A stretch of DNA of 64,000 nucleotides, taken from the NCBI RefSeq assembly GCF_964355755.1, contig NC_092680.1:6427001-6491000 (forward strand), read 5' to 3'. The notes under the pieces were generated by a model. It was not told where the DNA came from and made no database searches. It was given only the letters and a program-made list of their open reading frames with translations. The number at the start of each line of letters is the position of its first letter. Position 1 is the stretch's first letter. This DNA is from Antedon mediterranea (lineage: Eukaryota; Echinodermata; Crinoidea; Comatulida; Antedonidae). The position numbers and the translations under genes are program-made. This document shows, in pieces, positions 25,147-38,393 of this stretch.

Positions 25147-28100
25147 ACTGTAGCTTCAATTCAAGTTAGCCTACAGTAGTGAAGGTCGTCAATAGCGCGA
25201 CAAAATATCACCTTTCGGAACTGACAAGCAATGAAGCATGACGGGAGGTCAAGCTGCTGTCCAGAATATAAATAACTGCTGCGCAGCAATGAGCAGATGA
25301 GCGGATGCGCATCGCGTCGTGATGATTGGTCAAATTGATTAATGTGTGCTTAGTGTAGGCACCGCATGGCTCTAATTCCCCCTTTTTAATTTCTTTATAA
25401 ACTAAAAAACAATGAGCAAGTTCGCCAATAAAGTGCTCGAGCAAAAACATGGGAAATCAGTAGAGTAGAGATTTTACCTAAATGTATTCACTCACTTCTA
25501 TTATTGTAACAGTGGGACCAGAGTTTTTTAAAATAGGTAGGCAGCGTATACATACTCAGCCACGTACGACATGATACATCTTCTTTTTATTATCCACGAA
25601 CTGTTGACATTGACAATGTTTTAGATCAATTATAGACATGCACAAGTGATTTGCAAACATTTATCCACATTCGAACGTACATGTAGCACTTACAATTTCC
25701 ATTCGTTGTATTAATTGAATGATTATCCATGGTTACCCATTGTTGGTCACGTGTCAATCTTAAGACCAATAATACTTAACGAAAAATCGAAAAAGCCTAA
25801 TTATAGAAATTACTTATTATGTCTATGCGAAATAATTAATTTCTAACCATACATCATGCCTTTAGCAAAACCAATATATCTACTGCTACTGAATATGCTC
25901 ACGTTGGAACTATAATTTATCAGAGTGTGTTTTTTTTCACACTGCTATACCGTACTTGACAATAGGTATATTTCCACTGTCATTAACCTCAAATGTTTGT
26001 ACGATGACAGTCCGGATATTTCTCTTACGTTAATACACAAACGATGTCAACCTTTAAAATTGACATTTTAACTATTAACTATAAATTATTTTAATTATGT
26101 AATTGCTATAATTTGTTTTATTATTTTGTATGGTATGTATGGCACATACATTTTCTTATGGTACTTTAAATAGAAAACAGTTTAAAATTGACATTTTAAT
26201 CTCTTAACTATAAATTATTTGATTTATGTAATTGCTATAATTTGTTTTATTATTTTTGTATAAAAAACAATAGAAAACAAAAAATCATCTGTGATCTCTA
26301 GCCTCAGATGTTTTTAAATGACTATACATTTTCAATATTAAATTAATAAGCGTTTGTAGTCGTAATATTTTTTTATCTTGTGTGCTTCGTCCCACTTTTA
26401 TTATGATACTCTGTTATCAATATGTGTACATATATATATTTTCTTTCTCTCCATTTATATGTTACCATTTTAAAAGTAGTTGCAATAAATGACTATTTGC
26501 TTATACTGCATATACATAAAATGATTGATTTTGATGTTATAAAACCACATTTGCATTAATTATTTAAAATTTAAATTAAATTAATTAAATTTTTTTTAAT
26601 TAAGTAGTAGTAATAATAGATAAAGCATGTTTTTTCAAATACACTAAAATAAGAAATTATCACACTCAATTTTAGAGTGGGATTGGGGGAGGTGGCGTCA
26701 GCATTTCCTAAAAAAGGATAAAAATAGAATACGATCCTTTTCTATATATTTTATAATTTTTATCTATTTTATTTGTTGTCTTTTTTTAAGTTATAAAATT
26801 TGGGTAGGCCATTAGACCAATCTATATGCTATGATGAGTACAGTGTTAATGTGAATTATGGCCGTGACATCACAATCATGAATAAAATCAGAATGGATAT
26901 TAGAAAATGTCAGTAAATGTCAGTAAAGGTCAGTAAAGGTCGCTAAAATTTAAAACAGTTTCCACTTTGCCACTATTTTTCTACCGATTATTAGATTTTG
27001 CCCTTTTAAGACTAGAGAAGGTTATCGATATCGATTGCCTGGCTTTCCTTTTTAAACATTCTGATTTAGAAATGGTTGTACTGCAAACATATTAGCTGCA
27101 ATAAAAACTGCATTGATGTCTCAATGGATTTTTTTAGATTCTTTATAAATTCAAATTTAATTGGATTATAGACACATTTAATTACTGATTTGAACATATG
27201 CAGCTACTACGGTAATTGTAAAATTACAAATTTGTTCTATTGATTCTAGTGTGATCGTCAGTCAACATTGTTTGAACATGACGTAATTAACAATTGGTTG
27301 TTATGCATATTTGGTCATTTGAATGTTTCTTGTATGTTTTTTTCTAGTATTCTTCATTACATTTTGTAATTGCATTCTTACTCAATCACGTGACTTGTCC
27401 TCTTCAGAGAATATAAATATGACAAGAGATGAACCTCGGGCATCAAGTATACTCAGACTTTTAGTGATTTGATAGAGAAGATATATAGCAAGTGTAAGCA
27501 CCTTGACATGGACGACTTAGAATAGATATATTTATTAACTAAACTTGTGTATTCGAGATAGGTAAAGGCTTCATGAATATTTTTTTTTTTTGGTGTAAAT
27601 CATAAAACAGATTCAGAGAAAAGATGTCGTTTATAGCCAACAACAAATCAGTATGTCGTGCAAAATAGCAGACAGACTTAAAATAAATCCATTGTATTAT
27701 TTTTTGAGATTACTAAACTTGGTTTGGTTTAACTTAGGCCATGCGGGCATTACTGAGCGATGTACTTTCACTCACTGGAAATAGGCCTATGTCCTTTTGA
27801 TGTATTTTTGATAAATCGAGTATCCAATAGAGGGCGTCGTACACCAGTTGTGGCTAGAGTACCCCCTCTACAAAACATCATTGGGTCCCATTGCGTGCAT
27901 GAATAAAGAAAATCCTGTGTTATAATTTACATAAGGGTAAGATAAAAGAAGAAACAAAATAAAATTGTATATAACGTATACAAAATTAATTTGATTTATT
28001 CGAAGATATATCAATCGGTTAATAGGCCTACATGTTTGAAATTTAGAAACAAAAGATTTTAAAAAAATTTTCCAAAATGCATGATTTAGGGCGTTCGTGA

Positions 28101-29437
28101 AAATCATGATGAGCTAATCAAGTCATGATATACGTACTATAAAGTAGGGTATAGTACCAGGATATGTTAGGTACCGTATTGACTAACAGAAATATAAATT
28201 TGTTTTCGATTATTATACTACCGTATTAACTGTCGTCATAATTATATTTTGAGATAATTATGTATATTTCGTTATCTGTTTAGTATTTATATTTCTTTAA
28301 TTTGTTTATCATATTATTGGACAATCAAAAAAAAAGTTCTGTATCTGTATTCTGTATTAAATATGATCCGTTCAAATGTCATGTCAAATGTGTCGGCATC
28401 ATATAGGCATGTTTCCTTATTTTCCACATTTTGCAGTGAGAAAAATTTCTGGGAGAATATACTTACGTGCCTACGTTTTTTAAATTAATAAATATCAAGA
28501 TCGGTGTGGCGCAATGGGCCACTCACTATAACGTTTCCGATAGCGACTGATGGGTACTACGCGCATTCTAAGGGAGTATAAATCATCAACTACCTGCAAA
28601 TAATAATGGTGCTTTACAAGTAGCCGAATATAGAAACACACCTGTTGTTCATTTATCGAGATTTAAAAAAAAAAAAAAAAAAAAAAATCCACATGATTCG
28701 CTAACGGAACTTGTTTCAGTCTATAAGTAATACTTATTTTAAGCTTTCCATGTATGTTTCCATATTATATTAGCCTATATATTCCATTTTGAGTGACCTT
28801 GACGAAAACTCCGGTAGTAGTAAAATCAAGCAGTCTGATTCAACCACTTCTTCATGACTTCATTAATTGATATGACAATCCATACCTCATTTAAACCTGT
28901 TCTTGTATGAATAAATAATTCGTCGAAGGAAATAAACACATGTAATTAATACTTCACAGGACATACAGTGATACGCATTTCATAGATGACACCTGTTTCA
29001 AATGTGTAAACGTTAATGTAGTCTTAACTACGTCTTGCAGTGTCGGACACATTTTGTATTGGAAAGGCAATTGGTATTATTGGATTATTACTTCAATTTG
29101 AAAGGAATTGTATAATTACCGGTCGTGATAACGGAACTGGCTAATTGAATGCGGTTCTATTATACTGATTGCAATGGATTGTTGTACACAATAAAAAAAA
29201 CATTCCATCAACAAGCAAAAAAAAAACTCAATATTACAACGCCAGATAATTCTAACGAGAAAAGACAACGGCAATGGTAAAGGTTTTCAGAAGTCGATAC
29301 CATTAGGTCAAATACCTACTGCGCTGTAAAAATTATATATTTATATATTTATATTATTTAATATTTTAAATATTTTAAATAGAATTTTTAAGGCGATAAT
29401 TGCAATAATATTTAATTAAGACACGAAAAGTGGGTGA
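25147..29437. other. Long AT-rich stretch, mostly unassigned
   Basis: Apart from the duplication at 26053-26290 and a poly(A) run at 28663-28687 I see nothing definite. At 28500-28560 tggcgcaatgg resembles a tRNA box A but no box B follows. Confidence 0.4.
26053..26290. repeat. Two-copy tandem duplication, 128-bp period
   Basis: tttaaaattgacattttaa and attgctataatttgttttatta occur at 26053 onward and again from 26181. AT-rich, non-coding. Confidence 0.8.
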
Positions 29438-29636
29438 TTTACAGAAGAAAAACCAAAATATCAATCCGCGCGCAATGCATGTTGGGATTTTTATTGGACC
29501 CCTTAAATTATTAGAATCAACTTATTTTTCACATTGTTAACCTTTTAATGGTCCTTAATAGGACCATATAGTATTTATGTTTACATTAAATGTAGTTTGT
29601 GGTCTTAAACTAGATCTGAAAAACGTACGGATTGGG
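29438..29636 (-). repeat. Partial inverted copy of the 30431-31068 element
   Basis: Reverse-complement similarity to 30443-30664, sharing tcaatccgcgcgcaatgcat, taggaccatatagta and ctagatctgaaaaacgta. The pair could fold back over about 1 kb. Confidence 0.75.
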
Positions 29637-30430
29637 ATTTTAACATCACGTAAAATAAGCGGCAATGGAAAACACTCAATTTATTCAACTCGATATCTGA
29701 AACGAAAAAGAAGGTATGTCATATGGCATAGCATATCATTATAAACAATGTACTGTAGCAAAAAATGCATGACATGATAAATTAGAACTATATATTTTCC
29801 TAACTAACACGCCATACAACCTTACATTGATAATGAAAATCTTTCATTTCAACGAACATTAATTTGAATTGCCCCGAGAGCCTTTGTAACCGAGAAAAAC
29901 TAGATAACTAAAGTAACACTGAAAGAAAGTGCATTTCTCTCAAAGAATGGTTAATTTACTTACACTGTAAATAACTGTAACAACATTAATTCAGGCATAA
30001 TAGCGCATTAACGTTTGTTGCATCTATTGTGTTTTATATTCAGAATGTAATAAAGTGCTTTACGTATTGAAAATTAACATTCATTATACCGCATGATTCA
30101 ATGATCAAAAAAAGTGCGAATGGCGTGTATTGCTTATCATGCTTCTTGATGCAAAACATTTGTAGTCGTGTGCAGTCAAAATAGTGTAATCAACAAGGCC
30201 ATATACATGGCTGCAGTCGCGTGCTTAAGTTAGTATTTACCGACCAACCGACCGATCAACCAACCGACCGACATAGTGAGCTGTAGAGTCGCGTTGATTC
30301 AAATGAGTCAAGTACTATACGCTTAATCGAATTATTACAATGATGAAGAAATAAATTGTGTAGTACGATCTAAAATTCTTAGAACAATCCAGAAATAATT
30401 TTAGTAGGCCAACTTTATCCAAATGTATTA

Positions 30431-31068
30431 CATTAAAGCCCCATTCCCTACGTTTTTTAGATCTAATTTAAGATCACAAACTATATTTAATGTAAAAATA
30501 ATACTATATGGTCCTATTGCGATAACTTTTTTCGTCTTTAAACGGTTAAAAATGTGAAAAATAATCCGATTCTAATAATTATAGCGGCCCGCTAAAAATC
30601 CCAGAATGCATTGCGCGCGGATTGATATTTTTGTTTTTCACCTGTAATTCGCCCACTTTTCGATCGATCGTGAGGCCAAAACAAATGGAAGACTCCTAAC
30701 TTTTCAGCGAAAATACCGGGTTTTCCCCAATTTGTATCAACGGAGTCTGGCAAAAATAGAAAGACAATTAATGCAGCAACTATACAACGTCAGGCTAGGT
30801 ATATAGCTCGCGTACGATGTTCGTACGTTACCGATGTTTACCAGCTAGGCCTACAAAACTAAGCCTAGCTAGGCTAGGCCTAAGACCGTCCACGAGAGGT
30901 CGATCGCCGCGAGCTACTTAGGTAGTGCATTGTTTCTCACTTTTTATCATAATTTACCATAAAACGTACATTTAAGACAAGGAATGACATGGTTTAATGT
31001 TTTTAAAGTGATATATATGTATTATTTTCCAAAAAACGTCCAAAATTGCAGGGAAGGGGTCTTTAATT
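30431..31068. mobile_element. TIR element, TTAAAGnCCCnTTCCCT ends
   Basis: Left end ttaaagccccattccct and right end agggaaggggtctttaa are imperfect inverted repeats around about 635 bp that includes CG-rich stretches and the palindromic cctagctaggctaggccta. A diverged partial copy is at 37090-37490 in the same orientation, another (inverted) at 29438-29636. No coding capacity seen. Confidence 0.65.
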
Positions 31069-31821
31069 AACAATAATGTATTAATGCTCTATTATTATAA
31101 ATTGGTACATTAATTAGTACCGTAATATATAGGCCTAGGCCTATTACCCGATCCCCTAAATTATTACATTAATACAAAATATGATTTATGTACTCTATCC
31201 TAAATTATCATACCGATCAAGAACATAATATAACATGTGAGTACTCGATCACAATTATATTGATAAAAACTCCATTTGTATACCTCAAATTATTACACCG
31301 ATCAAAAAAAAATGTATGTATACTTGGTTCCAAATTACATTATTCAAGAAATGTGATCTAAAATGATTATATTGAAATACGAAAAAAACTCGATTCATAA
31401 TCATTATAATAACAGAAAATATGATTTGATTACTTTATCCTTAATTTAACAAGAATCTATAAAATAATTACAAATTAGAAGCTCTAATCATTAAAGATAT
31501 AAAAACAATACTTCAAACTCGGGGCCACAGTCATAAAGATTAGGGCAATACAATACCTGAAAACATCATTCTCATAACTAAACTAAAGTCATAAAGACAT
31601 ACAACATATTCCATAACAAACCTTATCATCTTACAACTTATATTTATGAAAATAACTATTACTAGTACAAAAAGTAATACAATACGACTTGCCTTTGCAT
31701 TTTATGTTCCATATCTATGTAATTTCGACTATAGTGAAGTTATAGTTGTATCTAACAGTATACTTTTAAGTTGAATAAAAGCCTTGCTGGAATTAATAAT
31801 GCATTCATACATTGTAAACTA

Positions 31822-31823
<2 letters not shown>

Positions 31824-31860
<37 letters not shown>
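31824..31860. repeat. (TA)n microsatellite
   Basis: About 18 TA units directly next to the repeat at 31860. Confidence 0.95.
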
Positions 31861-31866
<6 letters not shown>

Positions 31867-32030
31867 AAAGGCAAATTACTGAAAAATGTGTGGGTATTAG
31901 TGGCTGGATCTCAATAGAGATACAAAATAAAATGAGCAAAAAGCTAAATCAAAACAATAAAGTAAAACAGCCAGGAAAATCAACAGAGCTTTTGGGCAAC
32001 ACTAGCCCTTCATCAATGCAAGTGTATATA
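31860..32030. repeat. AACCCAAAGGC / CAGCCAGGAAAA repeat family copy
   Basis: Collinear with 49725-49920 (ccaaaggcaaattactgaaaaa, tggctggatctcaat, gctaaatcaaaac, gggcaacactagcccttcatca). Both copies sit beside (TA)n tracts, as if this family inserts into or expands TA repeats. Confidence 0.85.
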
Positions 32031-32743
32031 ATAATAATAATAATAATTTAATGATGCATGTGGCTAGAATATAACACAGCTAAGGTTTACATTTGTAAAT
32101 AATTGCTTTTTTGTTGAAACGACTCAGTTCAAAATGTCTCTTAAAGATTATGTTAATGTTCCTTTGCTCTAAAACAAAGCAATTTAAACTATCTGCTAGT
32201 CTTAGGATTAACCAACGTTTGAAAAAAACTATAAAACAAAAAGGTTTGCTATGCTGTAAACTGTAATGAGAAAACAGTCTGCTCATAAATATATGGTACG
32301 ATTAGTATATGAATGCAAACTAGGTTATAATCATTTGACTTGTTGTGATAAGTGGAAAAAAAATTCAATAAAACAAAATTATACAATAATGATTCCTGAA
32401 CTTTTTTGTCAATGTTATATTGTGGTAAAACAGATTAATGGCAGTCCTGTTTTTCACCAGCACATTTTATTCTCAAGGATCGATGGTCTAGGCCTACATG
32501 CGCATGTTTTTTATTTCCGTATGTCAGTACTTTTTTGTGATGCGAACAATTGCACAACCAACCTTTGATCCGCGCAAAAAAAAATTAGTCTAGTAGAAAG
32601 CAGAGAAGCTGTTATTTTTTTTTTTTTTTTTTTTTATTTCATCATCACCCTACAGTGACCAAACGTCACCATTAACAGGGTTGAAAGTCGTAAAATATAA
32701 CATATTATATACAAGCAAAAATCAACAGATAACAAGACAACAT

Positions 32744-33235
32744 TTAAATATTACTTACATTAGACAAAACCTTGCGACGGAAACAAGCAAGGGAATCAAA
32801 AAAAATATCAACAGATCCATCAATTTTACATAGTGAGTGGTATAACTTAGGCAAACGATTAACAAAACCATTTTTAGTAATATTTACCCTCCCTCTTGAT
32901 ATAGAAAATAAAGCAGGATTACGCAATTGATATTGTGGAACAGAAATAGGAAAGTACACTTCAAAATTACCATGGAAAATTGAGTTCACAGCCTTAAAAA
33001 GAAAAATTAAATCAAATAACTTACGCCTACTCGCTAAATTAATAAGAACGTCTTTGCTAATAGAAACAAATTTACGCACATAAAATCGACAAAACTTGTT
33101 CTGTACAGTCAGGGGAAAAATGGCAAAATTTTTCCTACTTTCTAGGATTTTTATCAGATAATCTATAGTGTTTTGACTACTCTTGTAACATAACCACAGT
33201 GCTGATTTTGCCATTTTTCCTCCACCTGTGTACAC
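32744..33235 (-). pseudogene. LINE ORF2 C-terminal part
   Basis: Continues the RT polypeptide after the second frameshift: MAKSALWLCYKSS, then SRRKLFDLIFLFKAVNSIFHG and a tail ending LACFRRKVLSNVSNI before the stop. This layout (RRxxxDLxFLxKxxNxxxHG) is the usual C-terminus of CR1/Jockey-group LINEs. The stop is followed by about 110 bp of 3' UTR and the poly(A). Residues upstream of about 33235 in this frame are shadow sequence. Confidence 0.85.
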
Positions 33236-35391
33236 TTTGTAATCTAGAAGACTGGGCAAGAGAAATAGAGTTAAAAATAACACTGCAGAATTCAAGATTC
33301 GACCTAACTAAAGATTTGTATAAAATAACTAATGCCTTTTTATCGTTAATATGTCTGCAATGTCTCCAAAGAAAACCCAAAAGTCTATTGCATTTAGAAA
33401 CTATAAAATCAATATGTTTACAGAAGGTTAATAAACTATCTAAAAAAATACCAAGGTCTTTGTGAACAGAGACTCTTTCAAGTATAAAATTCTTAATATA
33501 AAAGTCAAAATAGATGGGTTTTTTCTTAAGAGTAAAAGACATTGATTTGCATTTAGAGGCATTGACTGACATATTCCAAGTGTCGCACCAGTGAATGAGT
33601 CTGTCAACGTCTTCTTGTAACAACAACATATCATTCAAGGTTTGTATAGACTTAAATAATTTAATATCGTCAGCAAACATAAGAACATTAGAATGACGAG
33701 GAACAAAGGAAAAATCGTTAATAAACATAATGAAAAAAAGAGGCCCCAAAATAGACCCCTGAGGCACGCCAGATAAAACTGGAAGCCATTCAGACGTGTT
33801 ACCATCAAAAGTGACTCTCTGAAACCTTTCCGATAAATAACTAGTAAAAAATAAAATTAAATCGTGATTTAGACCAAATTGTTGAAGTTTGAACAAGAGC
33901 AACTTATGGGAGACCCTGTCAAAGGCTTTAGCCATGTCTGTATATACAACTTCGCATTGCCCTTTTGCATTTATTGCGTCATACGCATGTGACAACAGAA
34001 CAGACAAATTTGTTTCACAAGACCTCCCTGGGTAAAATCCGTGTTGATGGTCACTAATAACTGGTGATATATGTTTAAAAATTTGGTCGTGAACAATTTT
34101 TTCAAATACTTTAGAAATAGTTGGCAACAATGAAACCGGTCTATAATTACGTACATCAGATTTAGAACCAGCTTTAAAGATAGGGCACACGTTAGCTTGC
34201 TTCCATTTTATCGGAAAACGTTTCTCAGAAATGCATCTTTCAAATAAAATTTTACAAGGGAAAGAAAGAGGTTTGGCAGCTAAAGACAAAACAATATTAC
34301 TTAGACCATCATTACCTGAAGCCTTATGAGAATCAATTTCATTAATGTGCTTTTCTATAACCTCCTGATTAAACTCAAGTTTAGATAAGCAATCAATGGG
34401 ATATTCAGGAAGATTAGGAATATCCAAATCGTTGTTAACAGGACTAAAAACAGAATAAAAAAATTGATTAAGTAAGTTTGCTTTGTCTTTCACAGTGTAA
34501 GCTGACTGATTATTAAAATGAAGTTCTGAAGGGATGTTATTATTGTTTTTTCTTGAGGATTTTATCCAAGACCAAAAACGTTTCGGATTACAACTTAAAT
34601 TACAACATAAAGAATTAACATAGGTTCGATACTTAAATCTACAAAGTCGTTTAAAATTTGACCTAGCAAATCGAAAATTTTCAATATTTAACCTATTGGG
34701 GTTACGTTTTTTTTCTCTAAAATATGATTCTTTAGATTTCAGAGCAGTGTAGAGCTCATTATCAAACCATGGTGGGAGTTTTCTCTTAGGTCTAAAAACA
34801 GGGACGAGATCTTTGATAGTAGCAAAAATAAAATCATAAAATAAATTAACTGCCTCATCAATGTCAACGGCAAGATCAAGTAAATGCCAAGGAATATGAG
34901 AAAGCGTTTGTATAAAATCTAATTTGTTAAGTTTTTTAAAATTATGTAACAATCGATCGTCATTATTGATAAGGTGTTTAGTAAACTCTATAGGATATTT
35001 AAAATTTATTGCACAGTGGTCAGAAGTGAAAATATCTTCACCGGATGAAACTTCATGGCATATAGTATTGCACAAGACAAGATCAAGAGTGTGATCGGCA
35101 CATGTCGGAAAATAAACAAATTGATTAAAATTATTGCCCTGTAAAATATTATCTATAAAAAATTTGCCATTAGAGTTGTCGGGAGCTTCACATTCTACAA
35201 TATTGCACTTATTATAACTATTCAAACGCCATTTTATCTCAGGTAGATTAAAATCTCCTAATAACATAACGTCATGATTGAAGCCCTGAAATTCATATTG
35301 CACATTGTTTATAGACTCACAGAGACGATCGATTTGAGATTTAGGTGCCGATGGTGGGCGATAATATATACCAATAATTAAACATTTTTTT
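33177..35391 (-). pseudogene. LINE ORF2 central part: second half of APE endonuclease and reverse transcriptase
   Basis: The frame opens just after the first frameshift with LIIGIYYRPPS, then LLGDFNLPEIKW (catalytic Asp/Asn), HTLDLVL and TSDHCA (catalytic His), completing an APE-type endonuclease. A linker of roughly 200 residues follows, then the RT: NYRPVSLLPTISKVFEKIV, VYTDMAKAFDRVSH (first catalytic Asp), GVPQGSILGP (33763-33780) and MFADD (catalytic pair, about 33666-33677), then the thumb region. The frame runs off at 33214-33218 where one extra A on the coding strand shifts it. The enzyme would nick target DNA and copy its own RNA (target-primed reverse transcription). Confidence 0.9.
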
Positions 35392-35856
35392 CTAGACAGT
35401 TTTGACCCACATTAGTTCTTGACTTTCATCTTCAAACTTAATGAGACGACACGACCTGTATTTGTTGTTAATTAATAGTAAAACTCCACCTCCTCTCTTG
35501 TCCTCTTGCCGGTCCCTGCGATATAGATTAAAGCCATCTAAAGACAGTTCACAATCAATTACAGTCTTATTTAACCAGGTTTCAGTTAGTGCTACAACGT
35601 CTATGTATCTTGTGCACATGTGACTAAACAATTCCGATTTATACGATTCCATTTTGTTTTTTACACTACGAACGTTTTGGTAGTACACCTTTAAAGAGCT
35701 ACTTTTATTATTCGAATTAGTAGCATTCGGGCCAGGATTGACTTCTATGTCCCCTCCAAGTACAACAGACCAAATACGTAGAGTACTAACCGAATTTGAA
35801 TAGTATGACACAGCCCTGCCAAGGAATTTAACCTTCGATTTCTTTCGTACTTTATC
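35392..35856 (-). pseudogene. LINE ORF2 N-terminal part: 2A-like motif and first half of APE endonuclease
   Basis: Open from 35856 to a stop at 35392 without any ATG before the endonuclease. About 35 residues in, after LRIWSVVLGG, comes DIEVNPGP (35751-35728), which fits the D-[VI]-E-x-N-P-G-P consensus of 2A ribosome-skipping peptides. Then follow the endonuclease motifs: YYQNVRS (Asn of motif I), ALTETWL (catalytic Glu) and RRDRQEDKRGGGV. The frame is lost at 35400-35403, where one extra base turns the continuation into a stop. The rest of the endonuclease continues in the next frame at 35391-35304. The lack of ATG is consistent with 5' truncation. Confidence 0.85.
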
Positions 35857-35859
35857 TTA

Positions 35860-38393
35860 ATAAACAATATTTTTATGCACGAGGTAGTCAGCGGAAATTA
35901 CAAATCTAATATTCATGTTACTGTACTAACTATTATTGATTTATAAAACAACATTTCAAGCACTAAAGACTACTTCAAGATGACTATTCCAATGCCAGTA
36001 ATTGCAACATAATTGCAGCCTCCACTATTATTATATCCCTCTAATTCCGATACCCCTCTAATTTGAGACTACAACTGATGTCTAATGAGACACATCTAAT
36101 TCGAGACCTAAAATACCTTTTGGTGGTTGAGGAAGATCGAAGGAGACTGGCCAAGCGAGTCTTATACGTCCTCGCAGTCTATTCTGGATATATCATAGTG
36201 AAAAGAAGAATTGAGTTGATTCTAGTTGTGGAAGAAACATGTATCTAAACAATATGGCAACTTCATTGTTACACAAACTACATGGATGTTTACACTATGT
36301 TCCTACGCAAATCAAATCATGCATAACTAAATACAATGTCATTATAAGTTAAGCTATTAGATATAGAAGACATTGCAAATATAACCGAAATAACATATTA
36401 TTCTATAATATGATAACATTTTTTAGACGCTACATTAGTGGTGTATTTTTTTTATAATTGTAATAATTATGTGTTTGAGTTAAATAGACAGTATTTATGA
36501 GTTCAATAGAACTCTTAATTATTGATTACATTTTCTCTTCAACGAATACAAAACATACACAATGCGAACTATTGTACGCATGGGTTGGTTTTCGAACGAA
36601 AACTTTCTAAAACTTAACGTTCAATTGTCCTATTCATTAGTTCGTTTCACCATTAACTATCACTTTCCCGTTGAGTAGAACTAAATACTCATACGTTTTT
36701 AATTAACCAATGAAATGGAAAGGATTCACTCAGTGTGTTAAAATATACACTTCAAGCATTTTCAAATATTAACAGGTGGTACCATCAGCCAGTCGCTTTA
36801 GTAGAGAACATTGCTAAATTATTAACTCTTCGCGTGTGATAAGTAGAATATTTCCACTGTAATTGAAAGACTAATGATAAGCACTTATAAAATATGAGCA
36901 ACTGTATGAAGCATTATCGAAATAAATACATTAAACATTCCGTGTAGTGTCTTCTCTTCCTTAAATGATCTACATCTTTCATTTAACATTCTTAACAACG
37001 AAAGCTACAGCTATATCAGCTCTCTCAGGAACGAAACAAGGAATAACATTTGTTTTTGTTTGAACGAAAATTAAAAGTCACAAAGTCATGTATTTTACAT
37101 TTTAAAAAATAGTACTATATACTGTAGGCCTATGGCCATATTGCGATAATCTTTAGCGAGAATATCAGGTATTCCCGGATTTGTACCGTATTAAATAATT
37201 CTTCCAAAAATAATAAGACATTTTATTCAGCGACGAGACAACACACCAGGCTAAACATAGCTAAATGTTATGAAGTTCGTACTTTACAAATGTTACCAGA
37301 AGGGCCTACAAAACTATTTTCTCCTGCCTAACGTCTACATTCTTTTTTTTTAAATCACAATTGACTACGGAACGTACATTTAAGACAACAAAAAACCTGG
37401 TTTAATGATCATTTGAAAACAAACATTATTAATTCAATACATTATTTTTACAAAACGTCAACATTTGCAGAGATAGTGAATATAATGCATGTTGATTGTA
37501 TTTGATCTACTTTGTAATTATTCCACATCTTAAGGCTTAATGACGTCAAAACACGTCAAACCCTTAATTTTGTATTGAACACTTAAATGCCGGGTTCGGC
37601 AGTGTTCGAAGAACATTTCAAAAAGAAAATTTTGTATGACACACGTTAACGAAAAGTGTCAGCGTCCTAATAGGCGTTTACATGGAGTTAACTGTATTAC
37701 CTTGTTTGTGTCTATTCTGTTTGAACGCTAGTGACGCCTTTTCACGACAAGCATTAAGGTATCATCTTCAGAATACTTAATTATTGGCTTGAACACTTGT
37801 TTTTTATTCACAAGAGGTACTAAACTGTTCATGTCTTGCTATGCGGAAAACACATAACGGTTAATGTGTGCGTCATAAGGGCTATACGTTTTTATAAAAT
37901 ATAGCTATAACCTTTTTATTACCTATACAAGCATGTTTGTTTTTGGCCACATTATTTTTCAAAATCCTGCAGAGATGTGCATGTTAGAAAAATAGAGTTC
38001 GCAACATTATCAGCTACTTTCAATTGCCCCATAATGTTTGACTGATCTGTTTACCAGAGCCAACACACATCGGATAGTGAATGGGATCACATCGGATCAT
38101 TTGAGTATTTACCACGACTTATTGCCATTTTATGACGGTTTTTTTAAATCATTATTCATAACTACTATTATCATATCAACAAAGTCATTTTTTTTAATGG
38201 AACAATGATGGACATTCAAAATAGGCTAGATACAAACAGTTATTATTTTCGAGAGTGATATTGACCAACCAAACACTATACAGATTAATAATTTTGGTTT
38301 TACATAAACCAGTAACCAGTCCTTTGTGACACCCCTATATTGTGAAGACACACTGAAACAAACGGAACACCCATTTATGCTAGGTCCGCGTAG
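35860..38393. other. Unassigned stretch upstream of the LINE
   Basis: Only the repeat at 37090-37490 is recognisable. No ORF1 of the LINE is found here. Confidence 0.4.
37090..37490 (+). repeat. Diverged copy of the right part of the 30431-31068 element
   Basis: Shares in order gcgaaaat/gcgagaat, gacaattaatgcagc-like, gcctacaaaact, cgtacatttaagacaa, tggtttaatg and acgtc..attgcag with 30690-31065. Confidence 0.6.

Larger units (their letters stand above)
32612..35856 (-). mobile_element. CR1/Jockey-like non-LTR retrotransposon, 5'-truncated, with poly(A) tail
   Basis: A minus-strand LINE of about 3.2 kb. From its 5' side it holds a 2A-like motif, an APE-type endonuclease, a linker, a reverse transcriptase, a C-terminal domain, a ~110-bp 3' UTR and an A-rich tail (T run 32613-32635 on the plus strand, preceded by AATAAA). 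The reading frame is interrupted twice. Each break fits one extra base in an A run (plus-strand TTTT at 35400-35403 and TTTTT at 33214-33218), so most of the protein is preserved. Upstream of 35856 there is an in-frame stop and no recognisable element sequence, so the 5' end is truncated. The 3' UTR contains a small GTGAC...GTCAC hairpin. Clade assignment is from motif style only. Confidence 0.9.

Noticed and set aside
28500-28560. tRNA box A-like tggcgcaatgg
   Set aside because: No box B or cloverleaf follows within tRNA distance.
32266-32568. Plus-strand 100-codon frame beside the LINE
   Set aside because: No motif, no family resemblance; in unassigned AT-rich DNA.
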